Assembly (NCBI GenBank): GCA_900551945.1
Contig: URYE01000069.1
Coordinates: forward strand, 1 to 14,988
DNA length: 14,988 bases
Direction: 5' to 3'
DNA from: an uncultured Eubacterium sp.
GTDB lineage: Bacteria > Bacillota > Clostridia > Lachnospirales > Lachnospiraceae
In this document: positions 1-7,904 of the stretch, piece by piece
Position numbering within the stretch: position 1 is the stretch's first letter
How the letters are laid out: the number at the start of each line of letters is the position of its first letter
Position numbers and translations under genes: made by a program
Notes under the pieces: generated by a model
The model's database searches: none
Told to the model about the DNA's origin: nothing
What the model saw: only the letters and a program-made list of their open reading frames with translations

Positions 1-57
1 ATAAGGGGACAATTCTAAAAAGACCTTACAATACGCCTTCCTAAAATTGTCCCCTTT
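1..57. repeat. REP-like inverted repeat
   Basis: A perfect 12-bp inverted repeat, AAGGGGACAATT at 3-14 and its complement at 45-56, encloses about 30 bases. GGGGAC-type palindromes of this sort occur in Firmicutes next to or as relics of REP-associated tyrosine (IS200-like, Y1) transposases; that link is from general knowledge and no transposase gene is visible here. The left edge of the window may cut a larger element. It could also simply be a terminator hairpin of a gene to the left. Confidence 0.4.
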
Positions 58-226
58 GACAAACGCTTTAATTTGTTATTAATATACACCATCATTTTAA
101 TTTTAGCAAGTATTTTTTTTAATTTTTTTAATTTTTATACACTAATACTTATGTTATTTAACTTTATGTTTTTTATGCAAATCTAACAGATTTTTCTAAC
201 ACAAAATACGAAAACTTAAAAACAAC

Positions 227-255
227 TTGTATTTTATTAATTATTCTGATAAAGT
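227..255 (+). promoter_or_regulatory. possible sigma-A promoter for the DUF1292 gene
   Basis: TTGTAT at 227-232 and TAAAGT at 250-255 are separated by 17 bp, giving a modest match to TTGACA/TATAAT. The surrounding 60-312 stretch is extremely AT-rich and offers other weak matches, so the exact site is uncertain. Apart from this and the inverted repeat at its left end, the first 312 bases show no gene. Confidence 0.3.
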
Positions 256-312
256 TTTAATGTAATATTTTTAGTATTATAAAAATCAATTAATATAATA
301 AAGGAGAAAAGC

Positions 313-609
313 ATGTCTGATAATTTAGAATATTCAACAGTTACTTTATCACTTGACGGAGATATTGAATGTGAATGTGCAATCATAAGAATATTTCCAG
401 CGGGTGATAACACATATATAGCATTACTTCCTATAGAAGATGAAGAAAATGACGAAGTATACCTTTACCGCTTCACACAACAAGACAATGAAGAACCACT
501 TCTTGAAAACATAGAAACAGATGAAGAATACGAAATTGTATCTAAAGCATTTGAAGAAGAACTAGAAGCAATGGAAATGGAAGCTATCTACGACGAAAGC
601 GACCTATAA
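313..609 (+). CDS. DUF1292 family small acidic protein (YrzB-like)
   Basis: This 98-residue protein is strongly acidic and matches the DUF1292 pattern: an N-terminal strand (residues 8-16), an IIRIFPAGDNTYIALLPIED core (about 24-43), a strand VYLYRFTQ (49-56) and a terminal acidic helix with repeated Glu and Met (from about 68). In Firmicutes such proteins are small and cytoplasmic, often near alaS/ruvX-type genes, and have no settled biochemical function. A strong ribosome site AAGGAG (301-306) lies 6 bases before the ATG, which fixes the start. It is the only confident plus-strand gene in the window and stands alone, followed at once by a long hairpin. The family call is from sequence resemblance; the function is unknown. 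Confidence 0.85.
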   Translation: MSDNLEYSTVTLSLDGDIECECAIIRIFPAGDNTYIALLPIEDEENDEVYLYRFTQQDNEEPLLENIETDEEYEIVSKAFEEELEAMEMEAIYDESDL

Positions 610-634
610 CCCATTTCCCACCCACATCTTAAAC

Positions 635-694
635 AAGTCACCATACTATCACTTCTATTGTACAAAGCAATAATAAGTCATAGTATGGTGGCTT
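635..694 (+). terminator. long hairpin after the DUF1292 gene, likely terminator
   Basis: Twenty-five bases after the stop, 635-654 pairs with 675-694 through about 19 of 20 positions (one C-C mismatch, one U-G wobble in plus-strand RNA). An inner TATTG/CAATA stem (656-660 with 668-672) closes a 7-base loop. The wobble pairs only in plus-strand RNA, in keeping with transcription from the DUF1292 gene. The T-run after it is short (CTTATTTAC), so termination strength is uncertain; it may also stabilise the 3' end. Confidence 0.6.
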
Positions 695-741
695 ATTTAC
701 ATCCCCAAAACTCCACCACTCCATATAAATAAAAATGTATC

Positions 742-777
742 GGTAGCAAAAAACAGGTAGGGTGTTTTTTGCGTACC
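742..777 (-). terminator. bidirectional terminator-like hairpin after the helicase gene
   Basis: GGTAGCAAAAAACA at 742-755 pairs with 763-777 with a single bulged base, around the 7-base loop 756-762. In the minus direction it lies 7 bases after the helicase stop codon and is followed by a T-rich run (complement of 730-736). It is the natural end of the mgtE-helicase transcript. Confidence 0.6.
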
Positions 778-783
778 AATATG

Positions 784-2646
784 TTATTCCAATTTATTAA
801 TTTCAATAAAATTTTTATTTAACTCCCCTATAAATCTTGAAATCTCCATCTTTTTATCATACCTTTTATTAACACAACACAAATAAAGCTTCACCTTTGC
901 CCTTGTCATTGCCACATAAAGCAATCTCCTTTCTTCCTCTATTTCACTCTCAAGCACCGCTCTTTTATAAGGAATTACATTCTCATTAACATCAAGCACA
1001 AACACAACTTTATACTCAAGTCCCTTAGATGCGTGCATTGTACATATTGTAACTTCATCTTTAATTTCCATATTATTGTCACTATTATCGTTACCATTTT
1101 CACTAAGTTTTCTTGTATATTTCTCTATATAATCAAACCACATATCCCAACTTTTAACTGCTTTTACAGAGTCCGTTATTTCTTCAATTATTCGTTCAAG
1201 TTCTTCATAATCAGCATTATACTCTACTGCATATTCTTTTAAATAATTGTCATATCCTATTCCTTTTCTTATATAATTAATTACTGCAAATGGTGTCATA
1301 TTTGATATAAGCTTAATATCATATACAAAATTATCTATTATATCCTGCATATATAATTTATCTGCATAAAAACGTCTAACACAAGAAATATCAACTGGTT
1401 GACTGCTAAATGCCATTCTATTTAAGTATCGCAATGGCTTGTTTATTATTCTAATATAATCGCTCCTATCTCGACTCCCAAGTGATATTTTAATATAAGC
1501 AATAATATCCTTTGCAATCCAATGCTCAAATACATTTAAAAGTTTTTCTTTTATTGCAAATGGAATACATTCTTTTACAAGTCTTTGTACAATAAGCCCT
1601 GCCCCACTATTTGTCCTAACTAATATACATATATCAGAATACTTAATATCTTCCTTGCTTTCTATAAGCTGTTTAATCTGATTTACTACATAATCACTTT
1701 CTATACCAGTATTTTCACATATATTTATGTACACCTTATCTCCTATAGGATTAATAGTATTTATATCTTTGTACAATCTCTCCTTATTAATATCAATTAA
1801 TGACTTTGCTGCATTTACAATATTAGATGTAGAACGATAATTCGTATTCATATCTATTCTTTTTAAGTCTTTATAAATGTTTTGAAAACCCATCATAATC
1901 TGCGGTCTTGCTCCACGAAAGCCGTATATACTCTGGTCATCATCACCTACAATAAAAATATTTCTATACTTAGCTGCAAGCTGTCTTACTACATCAAATT
2001 GAATATCTGATATATCCTGAAATTCATCAATAAGAATAAACTCATACTTATTTTGCCATGCTTCAAGCACATCTTTTCTTTTGTCAAATAATTCATAACA
2101 ATACCCCATCATATCATCAAAATCAATAAGCCTTTTTCTTGCCATCATTTGATTGTATTTATTAAAAATATCTTCAAATACCTTAGGTGGACAATTAACA
2201 GAAGTGTATTCCTTTATTCTTTGCCCTTTAACAAAGCTGATTTCGGATAATATTTTTTGAACAAATTCTTCTTTATTATTAAACTCAAGCTCATAATTAT
2301 CTATTAATGACGTTATAAATTCAATTTGTTTTGATTGTCTTATTATATTTGCTGCATTGTAATTATATGCGTGTTTTAAAATAGTGAAATATATGGCATG
2401 AAATGTGCCAAATGTGACTGCTAAATAACGATTGTTAGTTAGCTTTAAGAAACGTTCCTTCATCTCGGTTGCTGCCATTTTTGTAAAAGTTATTACAAGA
2501 ATTTGTGATGGCGAAATATTATATTGTTCAATAAGATTTTTTATGCGGTGCGTAATTACTGTAGTTTTTCCACTACCAGGACCTGCAAGCACCATCGCAG
2601 GCCCTTTATAATGATTAATCGCATTTAGCTGCGCTTTATTAAACAT
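784..2646 (-). CDS. UvrD/PcrA/Rep-like superfamily 1A DNA helicase
   Basis: This is an ATP-dependent 3'-5' DNA helicase of the UvrD/Rep family, acting on DNA in repair or replication restart. With the ATG at 2646 it has 620 residues. Visible motifs in order: Walker A GPGSGKT (22-28), TFTKMAATEMKER (53-65), motif II LIDEFQD (205-211), motif III GDDDQSIYGFRGA (234-246), motif IV NYRS (269-272), motif V TMHASKGLEY (536-545) and motif VI VAMTRAK (579-585). It is shorter than typical PcrA (about 720-750) and ends soon after motif VI, so it lacks the C-terminal tudor-like tail that contacts RNA polymerase. It may therefore be a second, accessory UvrD-like helicase rather than PcrA itself. An in-frame TTG at 2673 is possible, but AGGAGG sits directly before this ATG. 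It follows mgtE by 16 bases and is probably translationally coupled to it. Confidence 0.93.
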   Translation of the reverse strand: MFNKAQLNAINHYKGPAMVLAGPGSGKTTVITHRIKNLIEQYNISPSQILVITFTKMAATEMKERFLKLTNNRYLAVTFGTFHAIYFTILKHAYNYNAANIIRQSKQIEFITSLIDNYELEFNNKEEFVQKILSEISFVKGQRIKEYTSVNCPPKVFEDIFNKYNQMMARKRLIDFDDMMGYCYELFDKRKDVLEAWQNKYEFILIDEFQDISDIQFDVVRQLAAKYRNIFIVGDDDQSIYGFRGARPQIMMGFQNIYKDLKRIDMNTNYRSTSNIVNAAKSLIDINKERLYKDINTINPIGDKVYINICENTGIESDYVVNQIKQLIESKEDIKYSDICILVRTNSGAGLIVQRLVKECIPFAIKEKLLNVFEHWIAKDIIAYIKISLGSRDRSDYIRIINKPLRYLNRMAFSSQPVDISCVRRFYADKLYMQDIIDNFVYDIKLISNMTPFAVINYIRKGIGYDNYLKEYAVEYNADYEELERIIEEITDSVKAVKSWDMWFDYIEKYTRKLSENGNDNSDNNMEIKDEVTICTMHASKGLEYKVVFVLDVNENVIPYKRAVLESEIEEERRLLYVAMTRAKVKLYLCCVNKRYDKKMEISRFIGELNKNFIEINKLE

Positions 2647-2649
2647 TTT

Positions 2650-2655
2650 CCTCCT
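2650..2655 (-). promoter_or_regulatory. ribosome binding site deciding the helicase start
   Basis: AGGAGG reads on the minus strand 3 bases before the ATG at 2646-2644 and 8 bases after the mgtE stop (2663-2665). The alternative TTG at 2673 lies inside mgtE and has no ribosome site. The spacing is short, so some uncertainty remains. Confidence 0.6.
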
Positions 2656-2662
2656 ATTTATT

Positions 2663-4003
2663 CTATATTCCAAGAACTATATTTGCTATATTAAAGAATA
2701 TCATAAGTGATAATACATCAACAACTGTTGTAATTAATGGACTTGCCATTACTGTTGGGTCAAAGCCTAGCTTCTTTGCTACTATTGGAAGTACTGCACC
2801 AACTACTTTTGCAACAAATACTGTGACAATAAGCGTAAGGCAAACTGTTAAAGATACGCTTACTTGCGCTCCATCAATTATAATAAGTTTGAAAAAGTTA
2901 CAAACAGCAAGTGTAAGTCCACAAAGCAATGCTACACGACTTTCTTTCCATACCACTTTAAACATATCTTTAAATTGTATCTCATTTAATGTAATTGCAC
3001 GAATAACAGATACAGAAGCCTGACTTCCACTATTACCACCCGTATCCATAAGCATTGGGATAAATGAAGTCATAACTGAATAACCCGCAGCTATAATAGC
3101 ATCTTGATAAGTATTTATAACAGCCTGTGTAAATGAAGCTGATATCATAAGTACAAGTAACCAAGGTATTCTCTTTTTCCACTGTACAAATACTCTTGTT
3201 TTCATATATGGTTCTTCTGTTGGCATAATCGCTGCCATTTTTTCAATATCTTCAGTAGTTTCTTGTTCTAAAATATCAACGATATCATCAACCGTTATAA
3301 TTCCAACAAGTCTTTGCTCATTGTCAACCACTGGAACTGTTGTAAAGTCGTACTTTTGAATAATTTGTGCAACTTCTTCCTGGTCAGTAAGCGTATTAAC
3401 CATAACAACATTCTTGTGCATTATATCGCCTATAAGCTCATTTTCGTCTTTTAACAATAAAAATCTTATTGCTACTGTTCCTATAAGTCTTCTTGACTCA
3501 TCAAGTACATAACACACATTAATAGTTTCTTTGTCTATTCCTATCTTTTTAATTCTTTGTACTGCTTCACCTACTGTCAGATTTTCTTTTAAATCAACAA
3601 ATTCTACAGTCATTATTGAACCTGCTGAGTCATCTGGATATTTAAGCAAATGGTTAATATCTCGTCTTGTTTCTGGCTCTGCCTTTGCTAAAAGCTTTTT
3701 TACAACACTTGCTGGCATTTCATCACAAAGGTCAGTTGCGTCATCTGCTGCCAAATCATCAATAATACTTACAGCTTCTTTTTCAGTAAGTGAAGTAATT
3801 ATCATTTGTTCAACATCCGTTGGCAAATAAGAAAATACATCTGCTGCAATTGCCTTTGGCAAAAGTCTAAACACCTTTACAAGCTCTGCTTCTGGAAGCT
3901 CCTCTATAAGCTCTGCAATATCAGCAATATTTATTGTTACTAATAATTCTTTCAAATCAGTATACTTGTTCTGTCTAATTAATTCTTCAATTCTTTCTCT
4001 CAT
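2663..4003 (-). CDS. mgtE: MgtE family magnesium transporter
   Basis: This 446-residue protein is an Mg2+ channel of the cytoplasmic membrane that is gated by intracellular Mg2+. The order matches MgtE: a helical N domain (about 1-125), two CBS domains (about 126-190 and 194-250; the second contains TTVPVVDNEQRLVGIITVDD), a connecting helix, then about five membrane helices (280-445). The family signature DTGGNSGSQAS is at 320-330. The last membrane segment DPTVMASPLITTVVDVLSL contains Asp429, the counterpart of the Mg2+-selecting Asp432 of the Thermus protein. Length is normal (Thermus 450). A ribosome site AAGGAG lies 9 bases before the ATG. The helicase follows closely. No M-box riboswitch was recognised upstream, although a structured RNA of unknown type is found about 390 bases before the start. 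Confidence 0.95.
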   Translation of the reverse strand: MRERIEELIRQNKYTDLKELLVTINIADIAELIEELPEAELVKVFRLLPKAIAADVFSYLPTDVEQMIITSLTEKEAVSIIDDLAADDATDLCDEMPASVVKKLLAKAEPETRRDINHLLKYPDDSAGSIMTVEFVDLKENLTVGEAVQRIKKIGIDKETINVCYVLDESRRLIGTVAIRFLLLKDENELIGDIMHKNVVMVNTLTDQEEVAQIIQKYDFTTVPVVDNEQRLVGIITVDDIVDILEQETTEDIEKMAAIMPTEEPYMKTRVFVQWKKRIPWLLVLMISASFTQAVINTYQDAIIAAGYSVMTSFIPMLMDTGGNSGSQASVSVIRAITLNEIQFKDMFKVVWKESRVALLCGLTLAVCNFFKLIIIDGAQVSVSLTVCLTLIVTVFVAKVVGAVLPIVAKKLGFDPTVMASPLITTVVDVLSLMIFFNIANIVLGI

Positions 4004-4388
4004 AATTGCACACTCCTTCTGCCACCATACATTTTAAGTACGATTAAAAAGAATACGCAGTTATACATATAAAGCTAAATAATACGTTGGAAAAAGCTGC
4101 TTATAACAAAAAGGCATACAAACCTTAAACTTTGCTATAATACTACTGCAATTGATACTCTATTATAAATAACCTCTAAAATAAAACACTAAAAAACACA
4201 TGAAATATTATATATAAAAACTTAGACAAACTTCCTGATATCTAATAAATACATATAAATACTTCACGCAACATTACTTATAATAGGCTTATGATAAAGT
4301 TAAAATAAATCTTAATACTTTAACTCTTAGACTTTATAAATATGCAAACCATTATATAATAATCTTTATAATCATTACACTAACGTAC

Positions 4389-4481
4389 GGCAGACGGTAT
4401 ATTCAGTTATATAGTTACGCTGGGGATATGGCTCTGTCGCCTGACTACTTCGAGGTTTACTATTCATATATACCACCTGCC
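4389..4481 (-). ncRNA. structured RNA of unrecognised class (leader or small RNA upstream of mgtE)
   Basis: On the minus strand GGCAGGUGGUAUAU (4481-4468) pairs with AUAUACCGUCUGCC (4402-4389) to make an unbroken 14-bp helix; two positions pair as G-U only in minus-strand RNA. Inside, AUAGU/ACUAU (4463-4459 with 4415-4411) can close a second helix. Within that, a GC-richer core, unusual for this AT-rich gap, can form a GGC/GCC hairpin (about 4440-4429). A promoter lies just upstream at 4499-4528. The layout resembles a riboswitch aptamer, but I could not match it to M-box, purine, c-di-GMP, T-box or other families. It starts about 390 bases before mgtE; no clear terminator separates them. Confidence 0.5.
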
Positions 4482-4498
4482 TTTCACATATTTTCTAT

Positions 4499-4528
4499 AG
4501 GATAACACTATACTATATATTATGTCAA
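4499..4528 (-). promoter_or_regulatory. sigma-A promoter for the structured RNA / mgtE leader
   Basis: TTGACA (complement of 4523-4528) is followed after 18 bp by TATCCT (complement of 4499-4504), or after 17 bp by TTATCC. The expected transcript start near 4490 lies about 10 bases before the 14-bp helix of the structured RNA. The -35 box is perfect, the -10 box moderate. The rest of 4004-4388 is AT-rich with no open reading frame and only weak hairpins such as AAGG/CCTT near 4110-4125. Confidence 0.55.
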
Positions 4529-4560
4529 CAAAAAATTTAAACTTAAAATAATAATTTTAA

Positions 4561-5061
4561 TTAATAACTCTGTATCTTATCAGATGAGTCATCAGTTTTT
4601 TTAATTGACTTAATCACTATATAGTAGCTTATGTTACTATTTACTTCAACGAGTACTCTATCACCAACCTTGTGACCTAATATAGCTTTTCCTAGTGGTG
4701 ACTCTATACTTATTAGCCCCTCTAGTGAGTCACCTCTAACTGTTGTTACGAGCTTAATTTCTTCTGTTGTTTCATCGTCTTCATAATAGATTTCTACTGT
4801 ATTATTAACGCCAGCTTCATCATCTGCTGATTTATCAGATATAACAACGGCTGTTTTAATCATTCTTTTAAGATATCTTATTCTGCTTTCATTTTGATTT
4901 TTAACTTTTTTTGCAGCATGATATTCAAAGTTTTCACTAAGGTCACCATGCGCTCTTGCTTCTTTTACATCTTCTAGTGCTTCTTTTCTTACTACAAGAG
5001 TTCTGTATTCTATTTCTTCCTCCATTTTTTTAATATCATTTTCAGTTAATTCATTATACAT
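4561..5061 (-). CDS. greA: GreA-type transcription elongation factor
   Basis: This 166-residue protein rescues backtracked RNA polymerase by stimulating transcript cleavage. The N-terminal coiled-coil (about 5-75) carries the family signature EARAHGDLSENFEYHAAK. Its acidic tip residues Asp40 and Glu43 correspond to the catalytic-site residues Asp41 and Glu44 of E. coli GreA. The C-terminal FKBP-like domain contains SPLGKAILGHKVGDRVLVEV (about 121-140). Length is slightly above the usual 158, through a longer middle and a short acidic-polar tail. A ribosome site AAGGAA lies just before the ATG. It is apparently single, with its own 120-bp upstream region after the terminator at 5181-5232. Clostridia often carry more than one Gre-like gene, so it could be a paralogue, but the active-site residues are intact. 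Confidence 0.92.
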   Translation of the reverse strand: MYNELTENDIKKMEEEIEYRTLVVRKEALEDVKEARAHGDLSENFEYHAAKKVKNQNESRIRYLKRMIKTAVVISDKSADDEAGVNNTVEIYYEDDETTEEIKLVTTVRGDSLEGLISIESPLGKAILGHKVGDRVLVEVNSNISYYIVIKSIKKTDDSSDKIQSY

Positions 5062-5180
5062 AATTTCCTTCTTTCTTCCCCAATTACTTCTTAATATTCA
5101 ATATTAATTATGGGACTTACTTAATTTAACTATGGTTTTACAATATATTACCACAAAAATAACAGAAATTAAAGCAAATA

Positions 5181-5232
5181 AAAAAGACCCCTACCAGATA
5201 TACCCATCTTTACATCTGGTAAAAGTCTTTTT
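5181..5232 (-). terminator. Rho-independent terminator
   Basis: 5181-5188 pairs with 5225-5232 and TACCAGAT (5192-5199) pairs with 5214-5221, separated by a symmetric 3x3 internal loop. In the minus direction the stem is followed by a T-rich run (complement of 5174-5186). It separates greA from whatever is transcribed upstream, either read-through from the deacetylase 320 bases away or a short transcript from the gap. Confidence 0.75.
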
Positions 5233-5554
5233 CATCACGACCTAATCAAACCCAATAAATAATTACATTATAAAACTTAAACTACAATCCCCATTGTGTT
5301 TTTCTATATTAGCACATATTACTTTTTCAATATATGTCCCATGTAGTATTAAATCAATATTATTTTCACGAACAATCGACTTTTATAACACCACGTCAAA
5401 TATATTACCACAATTTTACATTTAAGTACAGTATTTTCAAAGACATTTTATACATTTCATACTAATTGCATAATTACAACTTTATATTTTTGTGCATTTA
5501 TTATGAAATATATTTCATAATTATTCACATTGGGTCAAATTTATTCATTTATTA
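5233..5554. other. gene-poor stretch with a 22-bp perfect palindrome
   Basis: This 322-bp gap holds no convincing gene. A perfect 22-bp palindrome occupies 5500-5521 (half-site ATTATGAAATA). Minus-strand TTGACC (complement of 5533-5538) lies 11 bases upstream of it, so the palindrome could overlap a -10 region. A 39-codon frame without an ordinary start codon is open on the minus strand at 5263-5382. A transcript starting near 5490 would end at the terminator 5181-5232, giving an RNA of about 300 bases; this is inference only. Confidence 0.35.
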
Positions 5555-6622
5555 TCAACATTTATTTTTTCTTCTATGGTGAACCGGCTTTGTATTTTCT
5601 GTAATAGGTAATATTTCATAACCCCTACTTTGTATTCCCTCAATAATTTCAGGCAATGCTTCTAATGTCGTCTTCTTAGGTTCTGCATCGTGCATAAGTA
5701 CAACGTATTCTTCATTGTCGCCAAGACTTGATAATACATTATTTACTATTATATCCTTTGGAAGCATATTAGCTGTTGCATCACCCGACTCAACATTCCA
5801 ATCAAAGTATTCAAACCCTGCATCGTCAAGAAAATCTATACATTCTCCTATATCACATTTTGCAATAGTATTGCTTGAACCACCTGGAAATCTGTATAAA
5901 AATGTTTTATAACCAGTATTGTCATATATAAGTTGCTGCATTCCTAATACATCTTCTTTAAATGAAGAAAGAGAAGCATAAACTTGTGAGTATGAATGTG
6001 TTAAAGAGTGAATTGCAATTGTATGTCCATCATTTACAATTCTTTGCATATTCTCTATTGCTTCCTCATCAGTATGACATACTGTAAAAAATGTAGCTTT
6101 TACGCCATAACTGTCAAGCACATCAAGAATTTGTGATGTAATTGAACTTGGCCCATCGTCAAAAGTAAGGTATACTTTCTTAACCCCAGGATATTCTCCT
6201 TGTCCTTTTTCTGAATTAGTATCAGTACTACTTTCTTGTTCTGTAGTGCTTTCAGCTTGTGTTGTCGCTTCAGTTGTAGATTGTGTTGTTGTTTCTGTTT
6301 CACTCTCAGTTGCTTCTGTTTGTGACTGAGTTACATTTTCATCTTCATTACTTTCTTGTACTTCATCAGAACTTGCGCTATCGTCATCTTTATCTTCATT
6401 TCCTAAAATAGTTCCCTTTTCTGTAATATTTTGAGAAGCAACTGCGTCTGCTACAGCCTCTTTTGACTCCTTGTTGATTGTTTTTTCAATTGCAAAGCTA
6501 CACACAATAGTAACTAATACTAATAACGAAAATAGTAAACCGATAATTAATGGTTTATTAGTTCTTCTTTTTATTTTTTTCGTTTTTTTATCCACTACAA
6601 TTTTTCTGCTTTTACGTTCCAT
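5555..6622 (-). CDS. membrane-anchored polysaccharide deacetylase (NodB / CE4 family)
   Basis: This 355-residue cell-surface enzyme probably removes acetyl groups from peptidoglycan or another amino-sugar polymer. A basic N-terminus precedes one membrane segment (about 24-45, LIIGLLFSLLVLVTIVCSFA), then a long Ser/Thr/Glu/Gln-rich linker (about 55-145), then the NodB domain (148-340). Catalytic motifs are all present: TFDDGP with Asp155/Asp156, HSLTHS with metal ligands His205 and His209, RFPGG (244-248), FDWN (273-276) and the last motif LMHD with His311. The C-terminus is His/Arg/Lys-rich. A ribosome site AAGGAAG lies about 8 bases before the ATG. It stands alone downstream of the ABC importer, 170 bp after it, with no clear terminator between. 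The natural substrate cannot be read from the sequence. Confidence 0.93.
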   Translation of the reverse strand: MERKSRKIVVDKKTKKIKRRTNKPLIIGLLFSLLVLVTIVCSFAIEKTINKESKEAVADAVASQNITEKGTILGNEDKDDDSASSDEVQESNEDENVTQSQTEATESETETTTQSTTEATTQAESTTEQESSTDTNSEKGQGEYPGVKKVYLTFDDGPSSITSQILDVLDSYGVKATFFTVCHTDEEAIENMQRIVNDGHTIAIHSLTHSYSQVYASLSSFKEDVLGMQQLIYDNTGYKTFLYRFPGGSSNTIAKCDIGECIDFLDDAGFEYFDWNVESGDATANMLPKDIIVNNVLSSLGDNEEYVVLMHDAEPKKTTLEALPEIIEGIQSRGYEILPITENTKPVHHRRKNKC

Positions 6623-6792
6623 TTTCCATACTTCCTTATCAATCTTTTGAATATTATATTGTTAATCTAATATTATTAGACTAAGCATAACTAAGCTAAA
6701 AGTAAAACTTAAAAATCTCATAACATTTTTAAATATCTACTAATTATATCTTATTATACTTAAATTTATTAACTAACCAAATAATATTACGA

Positions 6793-7896
6793 CTATTTGA
6801 TACTTTTTTCAAGCTTAAAATTACTTTTCCCATATTCTCTCAATAAATTTATTTTCATATTAATATCTCCTACAGGGCAACCAGCGTCAATTATGTATTC
6901 AACATTTTCTGCAAGCTGATACATTTTATCCATTGCAGTATCTGATATTTCACAAAATGGCTTTTCTGATACAACTTGTGTTGCAAGTGCTATAGCTGAT
7001 GGATAGTCAATATCATTTTCATATATTACACCTGTAGCAAATGGTATTCTTTTTCTTGAAAGCTCTCTATAATAAGGTATTCCACAGCCTGCACCGCCTA
7101 AAACAAGAACTTTTGGCTCACCGATATTTTTCTTAAGCTCTACACTCCCCGTATTAACATCATAAGCCCCTTCTGTCAGATTATATAATTTGCATATTCT
7201 TTCCTGCGTAAAAATCTTATCGGGAGTTCCAAAGTCAACCTTGTGATTGGCATCAACTGTCATTATGTAATCTGAAACTTTACTTGCAAGGTCTATCTCA
7301 TGTAGTGACATAATAACTGTAAGCTGTGTGTTAAGCACCATTTCCTGCAAAATATTAAGAAGCTCTACCTTATGTCTTATATCAAGAAATGATGTTGGCT
7401 CATCTAATACTATAATATCTGGCTTTTGTGCAATCGCCCTGCCAAACATTACTCTTTGTTTCTGCCCATCACTAAGACTTAAAAAGTCTTGATTGGCAAA
7501 TTCAAGCGCATTTACCTTTTCAAGCGCATCATAGACAATCTCTTTATCTTCTTTTGTAAGTCTTCCAAAGTAATCGGTATAAGGATATCTGCCAAGAGCA
7601 ACGACATCAAACGCTGTCATCATCTCTGTTTTTATCCGCTCTGTAAGAATAACTGCCATTTTCTTTGCATATTCCTTATTACTGTAATTATTTATCTGTT
7701 TTCCATCGATACATACGACACCACTTACTAAAGAAAGCTCTTTAATTATACTTTTTATAAAAGTTGACTTGCCAGAGCCATTCGGTCCAATAAGGGTAAG
7801 AATATTCCCTTTGTGAATACCTATATTTATATTGTCAATAAGTGTCTTTTTATCATATCCAATTGAAAGATTTTCAGTATAAAAATATTTCTCCAT
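6793..7896 (-). CDS. cobalamin/siderophore-type ABC transporter ATPase with extra C-terminal domain
   Basis: This 367-residue protein powers the importer formed with the two upstream genes. The ATPase domain (about 1-240) has Walker A GPNGSGKST (37-45), signature LSDGQ (141-145), Walker B IIVLDE (161-166) and H-loop His199. Where the Q-loop glutamine is normally found the sequence reads ILTERI (83-88), a variant I associate with some FecE-like proteins. Normal members end near 255-270 residues. Here a further domain (about 260-357) begins with VLVLGGAGCGIPYYREL, a glycine-rich, possibly nucleotide-binding turn, and includes EYIIDAGCPVGDIN. It may sense or bind a ligand; its function is not known to me. 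A ribosome site AGGAG precedes the ATG and overlaps the permease stop. Regulation by the B12 riboswitch suggests corrinoid transport. Confidence 0.9.
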   Translation of the reverse strand: MEKYFYTENLSIGYDKKTLIDNINIGIHKGNILTLIGPNGSGKSTFIKSIIKELSLVSGVVCIDGKQINNYSNKEYAKKMAVILTERIKTEMMTAFDVVALGRYPYTDYFGRLTKEDKEIVYDALEKVNALEFANQDFLSLSDGQKQRVMFGRAIAQKPDIIVLDEPTSFLDIRHKVELLNILQEMVLNTQLTVIMSLHEIDLASKVSDYIMTVDANHKVDFGTPDKIFTQERICKLYNLTEGAYDVNTGSVELKKNIGEPKVLVLGGAGCGIPYYRELSRKRIPFATGVIYENDIDYPSAIALATQVVSEKPFCEISDTAMDKMYQLAENVEYIIDAGCPVGDINMKINLLREYGKSNFKLEKSIK

Positions 7897-7904
7897 ATAT
7901 ACTC

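Noticed and set aside
2647..2673. Upstream TTG start giving a 629-residue helicase
   Set aside because: TTG lies within mgtE and has no ribosome site; AGGAGG directly precedes the ATG at 2646, and the usual helicase N-terminus begins there.
4411..4460. Plus-strand resemblance to a purine riboswitch loop (GGATATGG) or to a tRNA start (GGGGATATGGCTC)
   Set aside because: Neither the purine core (TCTACC, CCGTAAA) nor a complete cloverleaf is present, no plus-strand gene follows, and wobble pairs favour the minus strand.
4004..4488. M-box Mg2+ riboswitch before mgtE
   Set aside because: The conserved GGUGAGGCUCC-type core of the M-box was not found on the minus strand.
6100..6303. 67-codon minus-strand frame inside the deacetylase gene
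   Set aside because: A shifted-frame shadow of the Ser/Thr/Gln linker; Lys/Gln-rich and without a ribosome site.
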